From NCBI GenBank assembly GCA_963978545.1, contig OZ021730.1:248001-312000 (forward strand): 64,000 nt of DNA, written 5' to 3'. The stretch comes from Linyphia triangularis (taxonomy: Eukaryota; Arthropoda; Arachnida; Araneae; Linyphiidae). Below are positions 1-8,072 of the stretch, piece by piece; position 1 is the stretch's first letter; every line of letters begins with the position of its first letter. The position numbers and the translations under genes were made by a program. A model generated the notes under the pieces. That model was not told the origin of the DNA. It did no database searches and was given only the letters and a program-made list of their open reading frames with translations.

Positions 1-452
1 TCATGCGTCTTACAACAAAATTTATGAAGATATTGCGACAGAAAGTATGCGGAAGCGTTGACACGGTCATACCGGCTATCTTTCGATCATCGGATACAAG
101 CATTATGGGTCAAATACAGGAAAAAGCCAAACAAAAAATATACTTGCTGTTTATTTTACTAAGATACACGTCAGTAATTTAAAATGGGGTACCTAAAATA
201 CAAGTTGAGGGACCAGGATAGACAATGAACCCACCTAATTCTGTTACCAAGAAAATAGGTGGGTGGCAAGTGGTCTGACCTAAGCAATGAACGAAGCCAC
301 GCTTTAGAGCCCAACACCACTACCGAAATCCGTGGAATTTATGATTGGGAGGGAAAAACAGCTGGACGATCCAGATACTGAGGTCTGGGAACAGCAAACC
401 CTAAAGAGAAATGTAAACACAAATGCAAGTATAATATGAATACATTTTTTAC
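1..452 (-). other. Intron 1 of an ankyrin gene copy whose coding exons lie left of the window
   Basis: Corresponds to 6662-7113 in the next unit, which is the upstream part of intron 1 of the ankyrin gene. No coding sequence is supported here. A 62-codon plus-strand frame at the unit start is open but has no recognisable domain. Confidence 0.6.
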
Positions 453-515
453 CAGTAATTTTGTTCAAGGTGAATCTGCAATAATCCGAGATCTATGGGT
501 AGACAGCTCTGAGAG

Positions 516-613
516 AGATCTGGTCGCTTCAGAGTCTAGAGTCGAACTGATGTAAAATCAGGTGGAAATGCAACCTTTTATAGGTACAGTTGCAGAATGA
601 AAGGTGGACCAAT
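516..613 (-). promoter_or_regulatory. P2: TATA/Inr/DPE promoter and start of non-coding exon 1 of the ankyrin gene
   Basis: On the minus strand an ATTGG box (613-609) lies 31 bp above TATAAAAGG (582-574). An initiator TCAGTTCG (550-543) follows with its A at 548. AGATCT at 521-516 matches the DPE consensus RGWYVT exactly at +28. Predicted exon 1 runs 548-453, has no ATG, and ends at a GTAAAA donor (GT at 452-451). This copy serves the ankyrin gene left of the window. The box spacing and about 20 bases around the TATA box are identical to plus-strand promoter P1. Confidence 0.75.
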
Positions 614-1135
614 GGCGACACGGCAAAACCGAGCAGAGGAAACTGGTAGGGTCAGCTTGCTATTAAATTACTTTAAACGATTAACTCAGACATGGCACAG
701 CTTCTAAGCAAAAGAAATGAACTTCAAGAAAAAGCGACGAGAACTGAGAAAAAACATCACATTTTCAAAAAATTGCAGAAGTTGAACAATTTTAAAATTG
801 ATCGTTAGTCTGTCCCTGCTTCTCAGCACTAATGCTTCATTTTTTCAAATGCAATACCTGTCAAAGTATTGTTTTAGAACATATGAAATTTTAAACCAGG
901 CATTACAAGAGTAACACCAACTCATTAATGAAATTTGAAGGAAAAATAAAAGAAAGTTTTTTTTTTATTCCAATTTGAAAAGAATTTTATGCTTCCTCAT
1001 TAATATTTTAAATTAATAATCTGAAGAAAACACCACATTATTTTTGCTTTAAATTTTGTAAATGAGCGCTATTATTCCAACCCTTGTATTTTTCAACTTC
1101 AACACAAAATTGCTTGATTTAATAGTTTCTCAAAC
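614..1135. other. AT-rich spacer between divergent promoters P2 and P1
   Basis: No gene is recognised. It contains a perfect 14 bp palindrome caattttaaaattg at 787-800, several A and T runs, and AT-rich self-complementary stretches around 1000-1020. Equivalent spacers occur in every unit, with length changes mainly in T runs. Confidence 0.5.
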
Positions 1136-1151
1136 GGCCCTTTTAAAGACC
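1136..1151 (+). other. SL1: decayed histone-type 3' stem-loop
   Basis: GGCCCTTTTAAAGACC differs at three positions from the histone mRNA 3' stem-loop form GGCCCTTTTCAGGGCC. It also shares its flanks with SL2 (aaac before; cccaaa and acacac after), so the two look like paralogues. The changes weaken the stem. Other copies start at 7796, 14479, 21131, 29070, 37009, 44948, 52884 and 60695. It may mark the 3' end of a lost plus-strand histone-type gene. Confidence 0.45.
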
Positions 1152-1347
1152 CAAAAATAACACACGACTGGTCCGTTTACATGCTATCATTTTAATTCCA
1201 GTTCAGTTTTATGCCCTAATGCAATGCTTTCTTCGGAACATTACATGATACAAATATAACGATATATGTGTCGATGACAATATTTCGATTTTTTTTTGGA
1301 GCAAAATTACACTAGTTATTTCCTAAGCTCCTCCCTCCTGCTTTGCA

Positions 1348-1412
1348 ATTGGACCACCTCACTCTCCGCAACCATACCTATAAAAGGTTGCATTTTTCCA
1401 GTCTTCGCATTC
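1348..1412 (+). promoter_or_regulatory. P1: plus-strand ATTGG/TATA promoter interrupted at its Inr
   Basis: ATTGG (1348-1352) lies 31 bp above TATAAAAGG (1379-1387), as in P2. The Inr-like gCATTC has its A at 1409, 30 bp below the first T of the TATA box. The 13 bp block agtcttcgcattc at 1400-1412 is repeated at 2965-2977, beyond the gag element. Downstream of that second copy, AGACCT at 3001-3006 is a consensus DPE exactly +28 from A2974. The promoter was therefore continuous before the insertion. Confidence 0.65.
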
Positions 1413-2964
1413 CCAATCAAATCATGATCAGAATCACGAGCTAGTCGGACCTGTTACCGATCGTTCTTCATCATTCCCATTTGTTGGTTTTTACTGACGT
1501 TTCTGAAATGGTGAGGCGCAAAGCTATCAAACCTAAGCCTGCATCTGCTAAGGCAGTTTGCCATGTTCCTGTTGTAGTTCCCACTAAGGTGGATGAGCCG
1601 ATTGATGTTTCCTTTGCTAGTACCCCTGTAGTACCCATTAATATGGATGAGCGGATAGCTGTTGTTCCAGTGCCGGGTACCAATGAAGTACCCATTAATT
1701 TGGAGGAGCGGCTTGATGACATTTCTATCCCTGAGATTCCAGTGCTTAACTCCCCTGTTATAGTTAACACTGCTGCTGATTCAGGTGAAGCTGAATCGCC
1801 CAGATTCATTCTTAATCTCCCCAATGCTATCCAGTATGATGAGGCAAATCTGGCCAACATTTCTGGCGCCAAATCTACTGATATCTCTTTCCCTCTTAGC
1901 CCACCTCGCTCCTTCAAAGTTGTTGTTCGAGGTTTAAATATCAAATCCTCTATTTTGGACATAGCCGACTGGCTGGTCTGGAAGAAACCAGAGTTTTCCC
2001 CCATTCAGATCACACAGATGAAACGCCGTAATGGGCATAAGATGCCCCTTTTTATTTTGGAGTTCCCTTTCACTGAAAATCAATCTGACATTTTATCCTG
2101 GCGTACCATGTTATACACCAAAGTCAGAATTGAACCCCTCATAGGCAGGAAGGCGAGCGGACCCCAACAATGCTACAAGTGTCAGCATTGGGGTGAACAC
2201 CTTGCTGCTGAATGTACCTCTCCCATCAGATGCCGACACTGCTCTCTTGATCACAGTAGTCGTGCATGCCCAGTCAAAAATGGCCCAAAGCTTTGCTGCA
2301 ACTGTGGCCAAAATCATGCAAGCTCTTCTCTCTCCTGTCCGACTCGTAGAGCTTTATTTACCAACCCTCAGAAGGTCACCAAGACTACCAAACCTCCCCC
2401 TCTAAATTCTGACTGTACCAGATTTGTTCCTCGTCCCCTGATTATCAAAAGTATAACTAAGACCTATGCAAATGCTGTCTGTCAAACAATTGGAACCACA
2501 GTCAACAAGGCGACTAAATCAGTTGTTCTGACCCCCATTCAGACTTCCTCTAAAGATTCTCAAGCTGGCTCTGGTCTTGAATCTTGCCAACTCAATGATA
2601 AATGCTACGTTGCATTTTTATTCACTCACGGTTTCATTATGGATGAGTTTTCCGACCTTCAAGATTGTTACGACTGGACCGAGGATAATGCATCCTTCTT
2701 TTTACCAGTTATACAATTTATCAGGGATTTCCCACCAGTTTGGACTCCACTGCCCTGTGCTTAGTTTAGCTCCTCCCACGTGCCTTTTCCTCGCTTTCTA
2801 TTGGAAGGTGATCCAAGCCAGCTCCTGTACCAAGTGTGGTGTCATGTTTTGCTTTTATTGTATACCAGTTCCGATATTTCGTCCTTCAATTTATCCCACC
2901 CTTCATATCAGAGAGTATAGCATCTTCGGATCAGCACTCCGTTAATTGTAATATTAAAAAGTAA
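1413..2964 (+). mobile_element. Gag-only (ORF1) non-LTR retroelement, 1,552 bp, unit 1
   Basis: Bounded by the 13 bp direct repeat agtcttcgcattc at 1400-1412 and 2965-2977, read as a target site duplication. It holds one ORF of ORF1/gag type, about 95 bp of 5' leader and 200 bp after the stop, ending in an A-rich attaaaaagtaa. No reverse transcriptase is present. The uninterrupted paralogue P2 shows the sequence across an equivalent empty site, which supports the insertion reading. It may be a non-autonomous ORF1 element or an internally deleted Jockey-type element; a 3'-truncated copy is less usual for LINEs. Confidence 0.65.
1508..2764 (+). CDS. Jockey-type ORF1/gag protein with three CCHC zinc knuckles, copy 1
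   Basis: The frame from the first ATG (1508) encodes 418 residues; it is open nine codons further up, but only from a TTG. Numbered from this ATG, residues 24-80 hold three loose repeats of about 19 residues built on VPxNxxER. Residues 136-218 match the PRE_C2HC pattern of Jockey-type gag (FKVVVRGLN, then MPLFILEF). Three zinc knuckles follow at about 222-236 (CYKC), 242-254 (CRHC) and 263-277 (CCNC). Such proteins bind the element RNA and chaperone nucleic acid during retrotransposition. The first knuckle has five rather than four residues between its second Cys and the His. This copy alone has Lys where the others have Glu near residue 337. Confidence 0.85.
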   Translation: MVRRKAIKPKPASAKAVCHVPVVVPTKVDEPIDVSFASTPVVPINMDERIAVVPVPGTNEVPINLEERLDDISIPEIPVLNSPVIVNTAADSGEAESPRFILNLPNAIQYDEANLANISGAKSTDISFPLSPPRSFKVVVRGLNIKSSILDIADWLVWKKPEFSPIQITQMKRRNGHKMPLFILEFPFTENQSDILSWRTMLYTKVRIEPLIGRKASGPQQCYKCQHWGEHLAAECTSPIRCRHCSLDHSSRACPVKNGPKLCCNCGQNHASSSLSCPTRRALFTNPQKVTKTTKPPPLNSDCTRFVPRPLIIKSITKTYANAVCQTIGTTVNKATKSVVLTPIQTSSKDSQAGSGLESCQLNDKCYVAFLFTHGFIMDEFSDLQDCYDWTEDNASFFLPVIQFIRDFPPVWTPLPCA

Positions 2965-3006
2965 AGTCTTCGCATTCTCAGATTTAGAGCTCTGAGAGTA
3001 AGACCT
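2965..3006 (+). promoter_or_regulatory. Second Inr copy with consensus DPE at +28, right of the gag element
   Basis: The right copy of agtcttcgcattc supplies an Inr-like CATTC (A at 2974), and AGACCT at 3001-3006 fits the DPE consensus at the exact spacing. The TATA box now lies on the far side of the insertion, so any remaining start here would depend on Inr and DPE alone. Equivalent +1 positions are 9634, 16319, 24257, 32195, 40135, 48075, 55880 and 63820. Confidence 0.5.
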
Positions 3007-3054
3007 GACTCTCGCCTCTTTCTTGGCGCTTTTTGACTGGGTTTCTAACCCTAT

Positions 3055-3174
3055 ATGCGGGCTGGTTCACCAAGTGGTTGCAAGGATGAAATATGTAAAC
3101 AATACAGGCAGATCGCTACATTTTTACATGCAATTTTATATTCAGTCGGTCTTTTATGTTGTTGGAAGTTATAG
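3055..3174 (+). CDS. 39-codon small ORF between the Inr/DPE and the histone-type stem-loop
   Basis: This is the first ATG downstream of the Inr at 2974. It opens a 39-codon frame (start MRAGSPSGCKD, end LLCCWKL) whose stop lies 17 bases above SL2, a spacing like that of short histone-type mRNAs. No domain is recognised and it is not histone-like; the C-terminal half is hydrophobic. The only change seen between unit classes inside the frame (GTC to GTA) is silent. Other copies start at 9715, 16400, 24338, 32276, 40216, 48156, 55961 and 63901 (the last is cut by the window end). It may be a chance frame. Confidence 0.25.
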   Translation: MRAGSPSGCKDEICKQYRQIATFLHAILYSVGLLCCWKL

Positions 3175-3191
3175 CTCCCATCCTAACAAAC

Positions 3192-3207
3192 GGCTCTTTT
3201 CAGGGCC
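3192..3207 (+). terminator. SL2: histone-type mRNA 3' stem-loop, unit 1
   Basis: GGCTCTTTTCAGGGCC fits the replication-dependent histone stem-loop. It has a six-base-pair stem with one U-G pair, the loop TTTC, an AACAAAC-type flank before it, and CCCAAA after it. In metazoans this structure is bound by SLBP and directs cleavage without polyadenylation. No clear purine-rich histone downstream element lies in the first 20 bases after it. No histone coding sequence precedes it. Confidence 0.6.
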
Positions 3208-3669
3208 CAAATATGACACACTTTGCTTGACATGTTGACTGTTTCATAACATTTTCTGGACTCAATACAATACAAATTTACTCAAACAAACGTTTAAAGC
3301 TAATATTGCCGTGTTACAATTACAGGGAAAGAGGAGTCCTTTATTTGTAGCTGCCCAATTCTAATTCTTGAACTCTCGTTTGAGGAATTGAATACAAAAG
3401 TGACCTTCTATGTCATCTCGATTTGTGCTTGATCATTATAGTAAACATGGACATATTTAATTATGTGAAACGTCTGCCTGTTTATGTGCAAACTTTAAGG
3501 AATACGAAAACTAAGGACATCTCTGAAACAGATGGATCATGCATTTGGTGGTATGTTGTTGAAATGCCATGTACGGTGTTACATTTGGAACTATTTGTTT
3601 CTATATAACGACTAGAGATTTTGTATCTGCCTCCCATGGATAAATTGCTTTTACCTAATAATTTTCCGT
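3208..3669. other. Spacer between SL2 and the 5S-derived sequence
   Basis: No gene is recognised. The motif gtgttac(a)a recurs at about 3311 and 3576, and is also the core of the 16 bp insertion in unit 2. A tctatataacga stretch lies about 65 bases before the 5S-like start. Short open frames here (for example 3423-3608) have no recognisable content. Confidence 0.45.
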
Positions 3670-3789
3670 GGTCACGTTTATACCACGCGGAACGTACATG
3701 CTTCTATTCGGTCACCGAAGTCAAGCAATATGTGCTGCGGTCAGTACTTGAGAAGGTGACCGGTTGGGAACGATTAGTACAGTTGACAT
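3670..3789 (+). pseudogene. 5S rRNA-derived pseudogene, unit 1
   Basis: A 120-base stretch aligns without gaps to arthropod 5S rRNA. Best-matching blocks are ATACCACG (3680), GTCACCGAAGTCAAGCAA (3711) and the box C region GGTCAGTACTTG through GGTGACCGGTTGGGAAC (3739-3771). The box A region after AAGCAA has diverged, and the 5' and 3' ends no longer pair well. A T run near 3797 could act as a Pol III terminator. It could also be a 5S-derived SINE head, but it recurs only once per unit and has no SINE tail that I recognise. Confidence 0.82.
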
Positions 3790-3800
3790 TTCATTGTTTT

Positions 3801-4076
3801 TTTATTTTTTACTTCCAATATATTACTTCACTTAAAGCCAGGAATAAGGCAAACATAAAATCTAATTGTTTATATCTAACAAAATATCGATAGTTTAGGC
3901 ATGTTCACTTCACGAGCTCCCTACATTACAATTTATTGGGTTATTTTTATTACCACTTTAATACATCACTCAAAGTCAAACATAAAATCTACTTGCTTAT
4001 ATCTAACAAAATATCAATAGTTTTCTTCATGATAGATTTGGCACGTTCAATCCACGAGTTAACTACATTACATTAA
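3801..4076. repeat. Two diverged tandem copies of a ~127-140 bp sequence after the 5S pseudogene
   Basis: Copy one is about 3801-3940 and copy two about 3941-4076. They share aaacataaaatcta and tatatctaacaaaatatc at an offset of 127, a T-rich start, and a cacgag...ctacatta end. Copy two has about 14 extra bases after atagttt. The same pair follows the 5S pseudogene in every complete unit. Confidence 0.75.
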
Positions 4077-4085
4077 GCTAATTGT

Positions 4086-4474
4086 GAGTGACCAGATCTA
4101 TGTGAAAATCAAATGTATAATGTGCTTTTGCAATTTCATCTTAAAATACAGCACTCTATTTAAAGAATGGAGACTTGGTTTTTAGCGATATATTAGGCGA
4201 AATTTTCCTCCTTTATTGGAACTGGAATGCTAGAGGTAAAAGAAATTTTTAGATATCTGGTATGTTATTGAAAAAAAAACTAAACATGAAAATTCAAATA
4301 ATTCATTTATTAAATCCTGATATGTTTTATTACATGTATATGATATAAATTTTTGAGCAAAATAAAAAAAAACATTTTTAAAGAAAGCATACAAGTTTTA
4401 ATCTTTGAAACATAGGTAAAATTATATGTACAGTTACATAATCAACAATATATTCAAAACAGAAGTGTAGGGCA
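4086..4474 (-). other. 3' untranslated region and downstream flank of ankyrin gene copy 1
   Basis: On the minus strand AATAAA occurs at 4331-4326 (144 bases after the stop) and again at 4311-4306; either could be the polyadenylation signal. No other gene is recognised. The same signals follow each ankyrin copy. Confidence 0.6.
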
Positions 4475-6272
4475 CTAATTACAAAAAGCTATAATTACAC
4501 TTAACAAATCATTTTGATCCAAGTAATTTGCCAAAACACAGGCACAATCGTAATTCAACAAAACTTTTCTTGGCATGCTGTAATTCACATCAGAAATGCC
4601 TTTTACAGCAGTATATACATTACATTCCTCTAGTTTGTCTTTTAACAATGAACGTTCTAATTTAGAGGATATCAATTGCGAATACAAAGGATATCGTTTA
4701 TTTGCAATTATTAGCAATAATTGATCCACGTTAAATCCTTCTTCTGCATTGCTGTACATTTTATAGCCGGAATACATTTGCATAAATTCAAACAATGTCC
4801 GACCATTGCCAAGATTATCTGACTTCATTCTATGCAATTCCTGCTCACATTTAATTGCGTATTCTGACAACATTCCTTGGAGTTCGTGTTCACGAGTCCA
4901 GTCCTCGATGTTGAAGTCCGGCTTCTCAAGTAAGCAATACTTCAACAGCAATTGAACGATAGCAATGCTGCATCCGTTTTCTATTGCTAGGTCCAAAGGA
5001 CTGAGACCATTTCGGTTTTTGACATTAACGTGGGAACCTCTTCTCAGCAACATTTCAACTACGCTCGGATGACCTGTCTGATTTTGCACCGCTTTATGCA
5101 GTGGCGTGTCACCAAATTCATCTACTGAATCAACATCCATGCCACTGCTAATCAAGAATTTGACGAAAACTGCCGTACATCCGTTAATGCACAGGGCACT
5201 GTGCAGAAGTGAGCCACCGCACTGGTTTTTGGCAGTGTTGACGTTCATATCCAGGTAATCGAGGAGAAATGTAAAGATACTAACGTTGAAGTGTCCCAAA
5301 GCGTGGAAGAGTGGGCTTTGACCTGAAATGTTAGCACTGTGCAAATCTCCGCCGGCAATAAGCAACAATCTGATAACTTCCAGTTCCGCATTCAGAGCAA
5401 GTGCTATAGACAGACTCGAATCGTCCGGAAGATCGGCTCTGGCTCCTAGGTAAAATTAAAATTACAACTTTAATTAAGGAAAGTCTTAAATCTAAAATAA
5501 TTCAAATAACAGAGTTAAATATATTTACTAGTTACCAATATTGGCAAACCTTTTATGAATATTTAAATGGAAATACTGCTATTTTAAATCTTAACAGAAG
5601 GTTATCTTACAATACTACCGCGTTAAAGGAATTAACTTAAATTTCTAATCTATCCAAATGTACACGAAATGAAGTTTTGGATATGCAATTCAGAATCCTT
5701 TTATCTAATTTAAAAGTAATGAATAATTTTGTCATTTTCTTCTGTAAATGCAGGTGGGACAAACTTAATCTCTGAAATCAGTTCATAATTATTTTGACAA
5801 AAAGATTTTTGAAACAGTTAAATTACCTTTTAAGATGTAATGTAAGATGTAGGAATGGGATATGAGGAAGCAACAAAAAATTGACAATTCAGCGTACATG
5901 GAAATATTTCGGTCTAATAAAAGGCTCCCTTAAAAATTGTTGTAGAAAAGCGTTTACATATTAATTTATGTTTTTACATACCTCCTTCTACCAATGTTCT
6001 GATCGTTTCAAGTCTGTTGCTGCAATGTAGGGCATTGATGAGAGGTGTTGGGCCGCCATGACAGAACTGGAAATTAGGATCTGCGCCATAATAGAGGAGA
6101 AGCTTGACGATGGCGATCGAGCATCTTCGGTCCGTCAGAACCCGAAGCAGGGGGGATTGACTGCCTTCTACTTCGTTGGCCGAAGAAGGGTCACGTTGCA
6201 GGATCAGTTGGATCTCACTCAAATCCCATTCTTCTTCGTACAATACACTGTGAACAGAAGTGTTTTCAGGCA

Positions 6273-6273
<1 letters not shown>
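4475..6273 (-). CDS. Ankyrin-repeat protein with PRANC/F-box-like C-terminus, copy 1 (spliced)
   Basis: The coding sequence joins 6273-5982 and 5445-4475 (420 residues). Exon 2 starts at 6278 after a T-rich tract and ACAG acceptor, and its ATG is the first in the predicted mRNA. The GTATGT donor at 5981 and the CTAG acceptor ending at 5446 join in frame within a Gly codon. About seven ankyrin repeats fill residues 36-270 (for example GDTPLHKAV, NGLSPLDLAI). A helical linker follows, then a tail (340-418) with RYPLYSQL and MPRKVL...YLDQNDL, resembling PRANC/F-box-like ends of ankyrin adaptors. Such proteins bind partners and may recruit ubiquitin ligases; the role here is inferred. It is driven by P2 at 7209. 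Versus unit 4: Ser85, Leu126, Met200, Met229, Ile258, Tyr386, Leu393. Confidence 0.82.
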
Positions 6274-6304
<31 letters not shown>

Positions 6305-7176
6305 TTAAAGCATTTTCAAAAGTTTGAATATTCCATTTTACTTTTGTAATCAAACGATTAAACTTAAGATTGGTACGTTTCAATCTTAAGAGAAAAGTGC
6401 CTTTATTTTTTGTGTCAAATTCTATATCGGTCGGAATATTGTTTCAAAACCAAAGGTATTTTCTTTAGGAATAGCAACAGCAATATCAGCCCATTGTCAA
6501 AAATTTGAAGTTGAAAATAAAAGTATCTTTTAAGATTACTAAAGGTTAAAGATTAATATTTAGTCCATTAAAATTTTTTAAACTGTAAAAAAAAAAAAAA
6601 TCATATGACTTTCCCTTTAATATTTGTTTATGTGTTACCAATACTTCTGTATACTTGAAATTCATGCGTCTTACAACAAAATTTATGAAGATATTGCGAC
6701 AGAAAGTATGCGGAAGCGTTGACACGGTCATACCGGCTATCTTTCGATCATCGGATACAAGCATTATGGGTCAAATACAGGAAAAAGCCAAACAAAAAAT
6801 ATACTTGCTGTTTATTTTACTAAGATACACGTCAGTAATTTAAAATGGGGTACCTAAAATACAAGTTGAGGGACCAGGATAGACAATGAACCCACCTAAT
6901 TCTGTTACCATGAAAATAGGTGGGTGGCAAGTGGTCTGACCTAAGCAATGAACGAAGCCACGCTTTAGAGCCCAACACCACTACCGAAATCCGTGGAATT
7001 TATGATTGGGAGGGAAAAACAGCTGGACGATCCAGATACTGAGGTCTGGGAACAGCAAACCCTAAAGAGAAATGTAAACACAAATGCAAGTATAATATGA
7101 ATACATTTTTTACCAGTAATTTTGTTCAAGGTGAATCTGCAATAATCCGAGATCTATGGGTAGACAGCTCTGAGAG

Positions 7177-7274
7177 AGATCTGGTCGCTTCAGAGTCTAG
7201 AGTCGAACTGATGTAAAATCAGGTGGAAATGCAACCTTTTATAGGTACAGTTGCAGAATGAAAGGTGGACCAAT
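7177..7274 (-). promoter_or_regulatory. P2 promoter of ankyrin gene copy 1
   Basis: TATA at 7243-7235, predicted start at 7209, DPE AGATCT at 7182-7177. Exon 1 is predicted at 7209-7114, followed by an 835 bp intron to the exon 2 acceptor at 6279. Confidence 0.75.
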
Positions 7275-8007
7275 GGCGACACGGCAAAACCGAGCAGAGG
7301 AAACTGGTAGGGTCAGCTTGCTATTAAATTACTTTAAACGATTAACTCAGACATGGCACAGCTTCTAAGCAAAAGAAATGAACTTCAAGAAAAAGCGACG
7401 AGAACTGAGAAAAAACATCACATTTTCAAAAAATTGCAGAAGTTGAACAATTTTAAAATTGATCGTTAGTCTGTCCCTGCTTCTCAGCACTAATGCTTCA
7501 TTTTTTCAAATGCAATACCTGTCAAAGTATTGTTTTAGAACATATGAAATTTTAAACCAGGCATTACAAGAGTAACACCAACTCATTAATGAAATTTGAA
7601 GGAAAAATAAAAGAAAGTTTTTTTTTATTCCAATTTGAAAAGAATTTTATGCTTCCTCATTAATATTTTAAATTAATAATCTGAAGAAAACACCACATTA
7701 TTTTTGCTTTAAATTTTGTAAATGAGCGCTATTATTCCAACCCTTGTATTTTTCAACTTCAACACAAAATTGCTTGATTTAATAGTTTCTCAAACGGCCC
7801 TTTTAAAGACCCAAAAATAACACACGACTGGTCCGTTTACATGCTATCATTTTAATTCCAGTTCAGTTTTATGCCCTAATGCAATGCTTTCTTCGGAACA
7901 TTACATGATACAAATATAACGATATATGTGTCGATGACAATATTTCGATTTTTTTTTGGAGCAAAATTACACTAGTTATTTCCTAAGCTCCTCCCTCCTG
8001 CTTTGCA

Positions 8008-8072
8008 ATTGGACCACCTCACTCTCCGCAACCATACCTATAAAAGGTTGCATTTTTCCAGTCTTCGCATTC
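8008..8072 (+). promoter_or_regulatory. P1 promoter, unit 2
   Basis: TATA at 8039-8047, left 13 bp repeat at 8060-8072, second Inr A at 9634 and DPE at 9661-9666 beyond the gag element. Confidence 0.65.

Larger units (their letters stand above)
1..6661. repeat. Tandem array unit 1 (short class, 6,661 bp)
   Basis: The sequence at position 1 recurs at 6662, 13345, 19997, 27936, 35874, 43814, 51750 and 59560, which defines the units; the phase is arbitrary. This unit lacks the reverse transcriptase fragment. It is one of the two most divergent copies (with unit 2), carrying private differences in the ankyrin exons and a Lys instead of Glu in gag. Confidence 0.97.

Noticed and set aside
480..620. 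tRNA or snRNA gene suggested by a gagtcgaact string
   Set aside because: No paired box A and cloverleaf could be drawn; the string is the Inr region of P2 on the other strand.
1471..2004. A 177-codon minus-strand frame antisense to gag, open in every unit
   Set aside because: It lies wholly opposite a clear gag frame, has no ATG-supported gene context or domain, and is identical between copies only because the units are.
2577..2945. A 122-codon plus-strand frame overlapping the gag end, with two CxxC-like pairs
   Set aside because: Out of frame with gag, with no recognisable family; the cysteines do not form a known zinc motif.
2965..3207. A degraded histone coding sequence above SL2
   Set aside because: No stretch resembling H1, H2A, H2B, H3 or H4 was found in any frame; only the stem-loop and promoter features are histone-like.
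3621..3893. A 90-codon plus-strand frame over the 5S-like region
   Set aside because: The sequence aligns to 5S rRNA, so the frame is incidental.
4475..5445. SOCS box at the ankyrin protein C-terminus
   Set aside because: The usual SOCS-box Pro/Leu/Cys pattern is not visible; the tail looks more like PRANC/F-box-like ends, although this was judged by eye.
5974..6327. A plus-strand frame and a longer minus-strand frame running through the A run above the ankyrin ATG
   Set aside because: The run and ACAG form a splice acceptor, so the Phe-rich extension is intron. The plus-strand frame is a shadow of exon 2.
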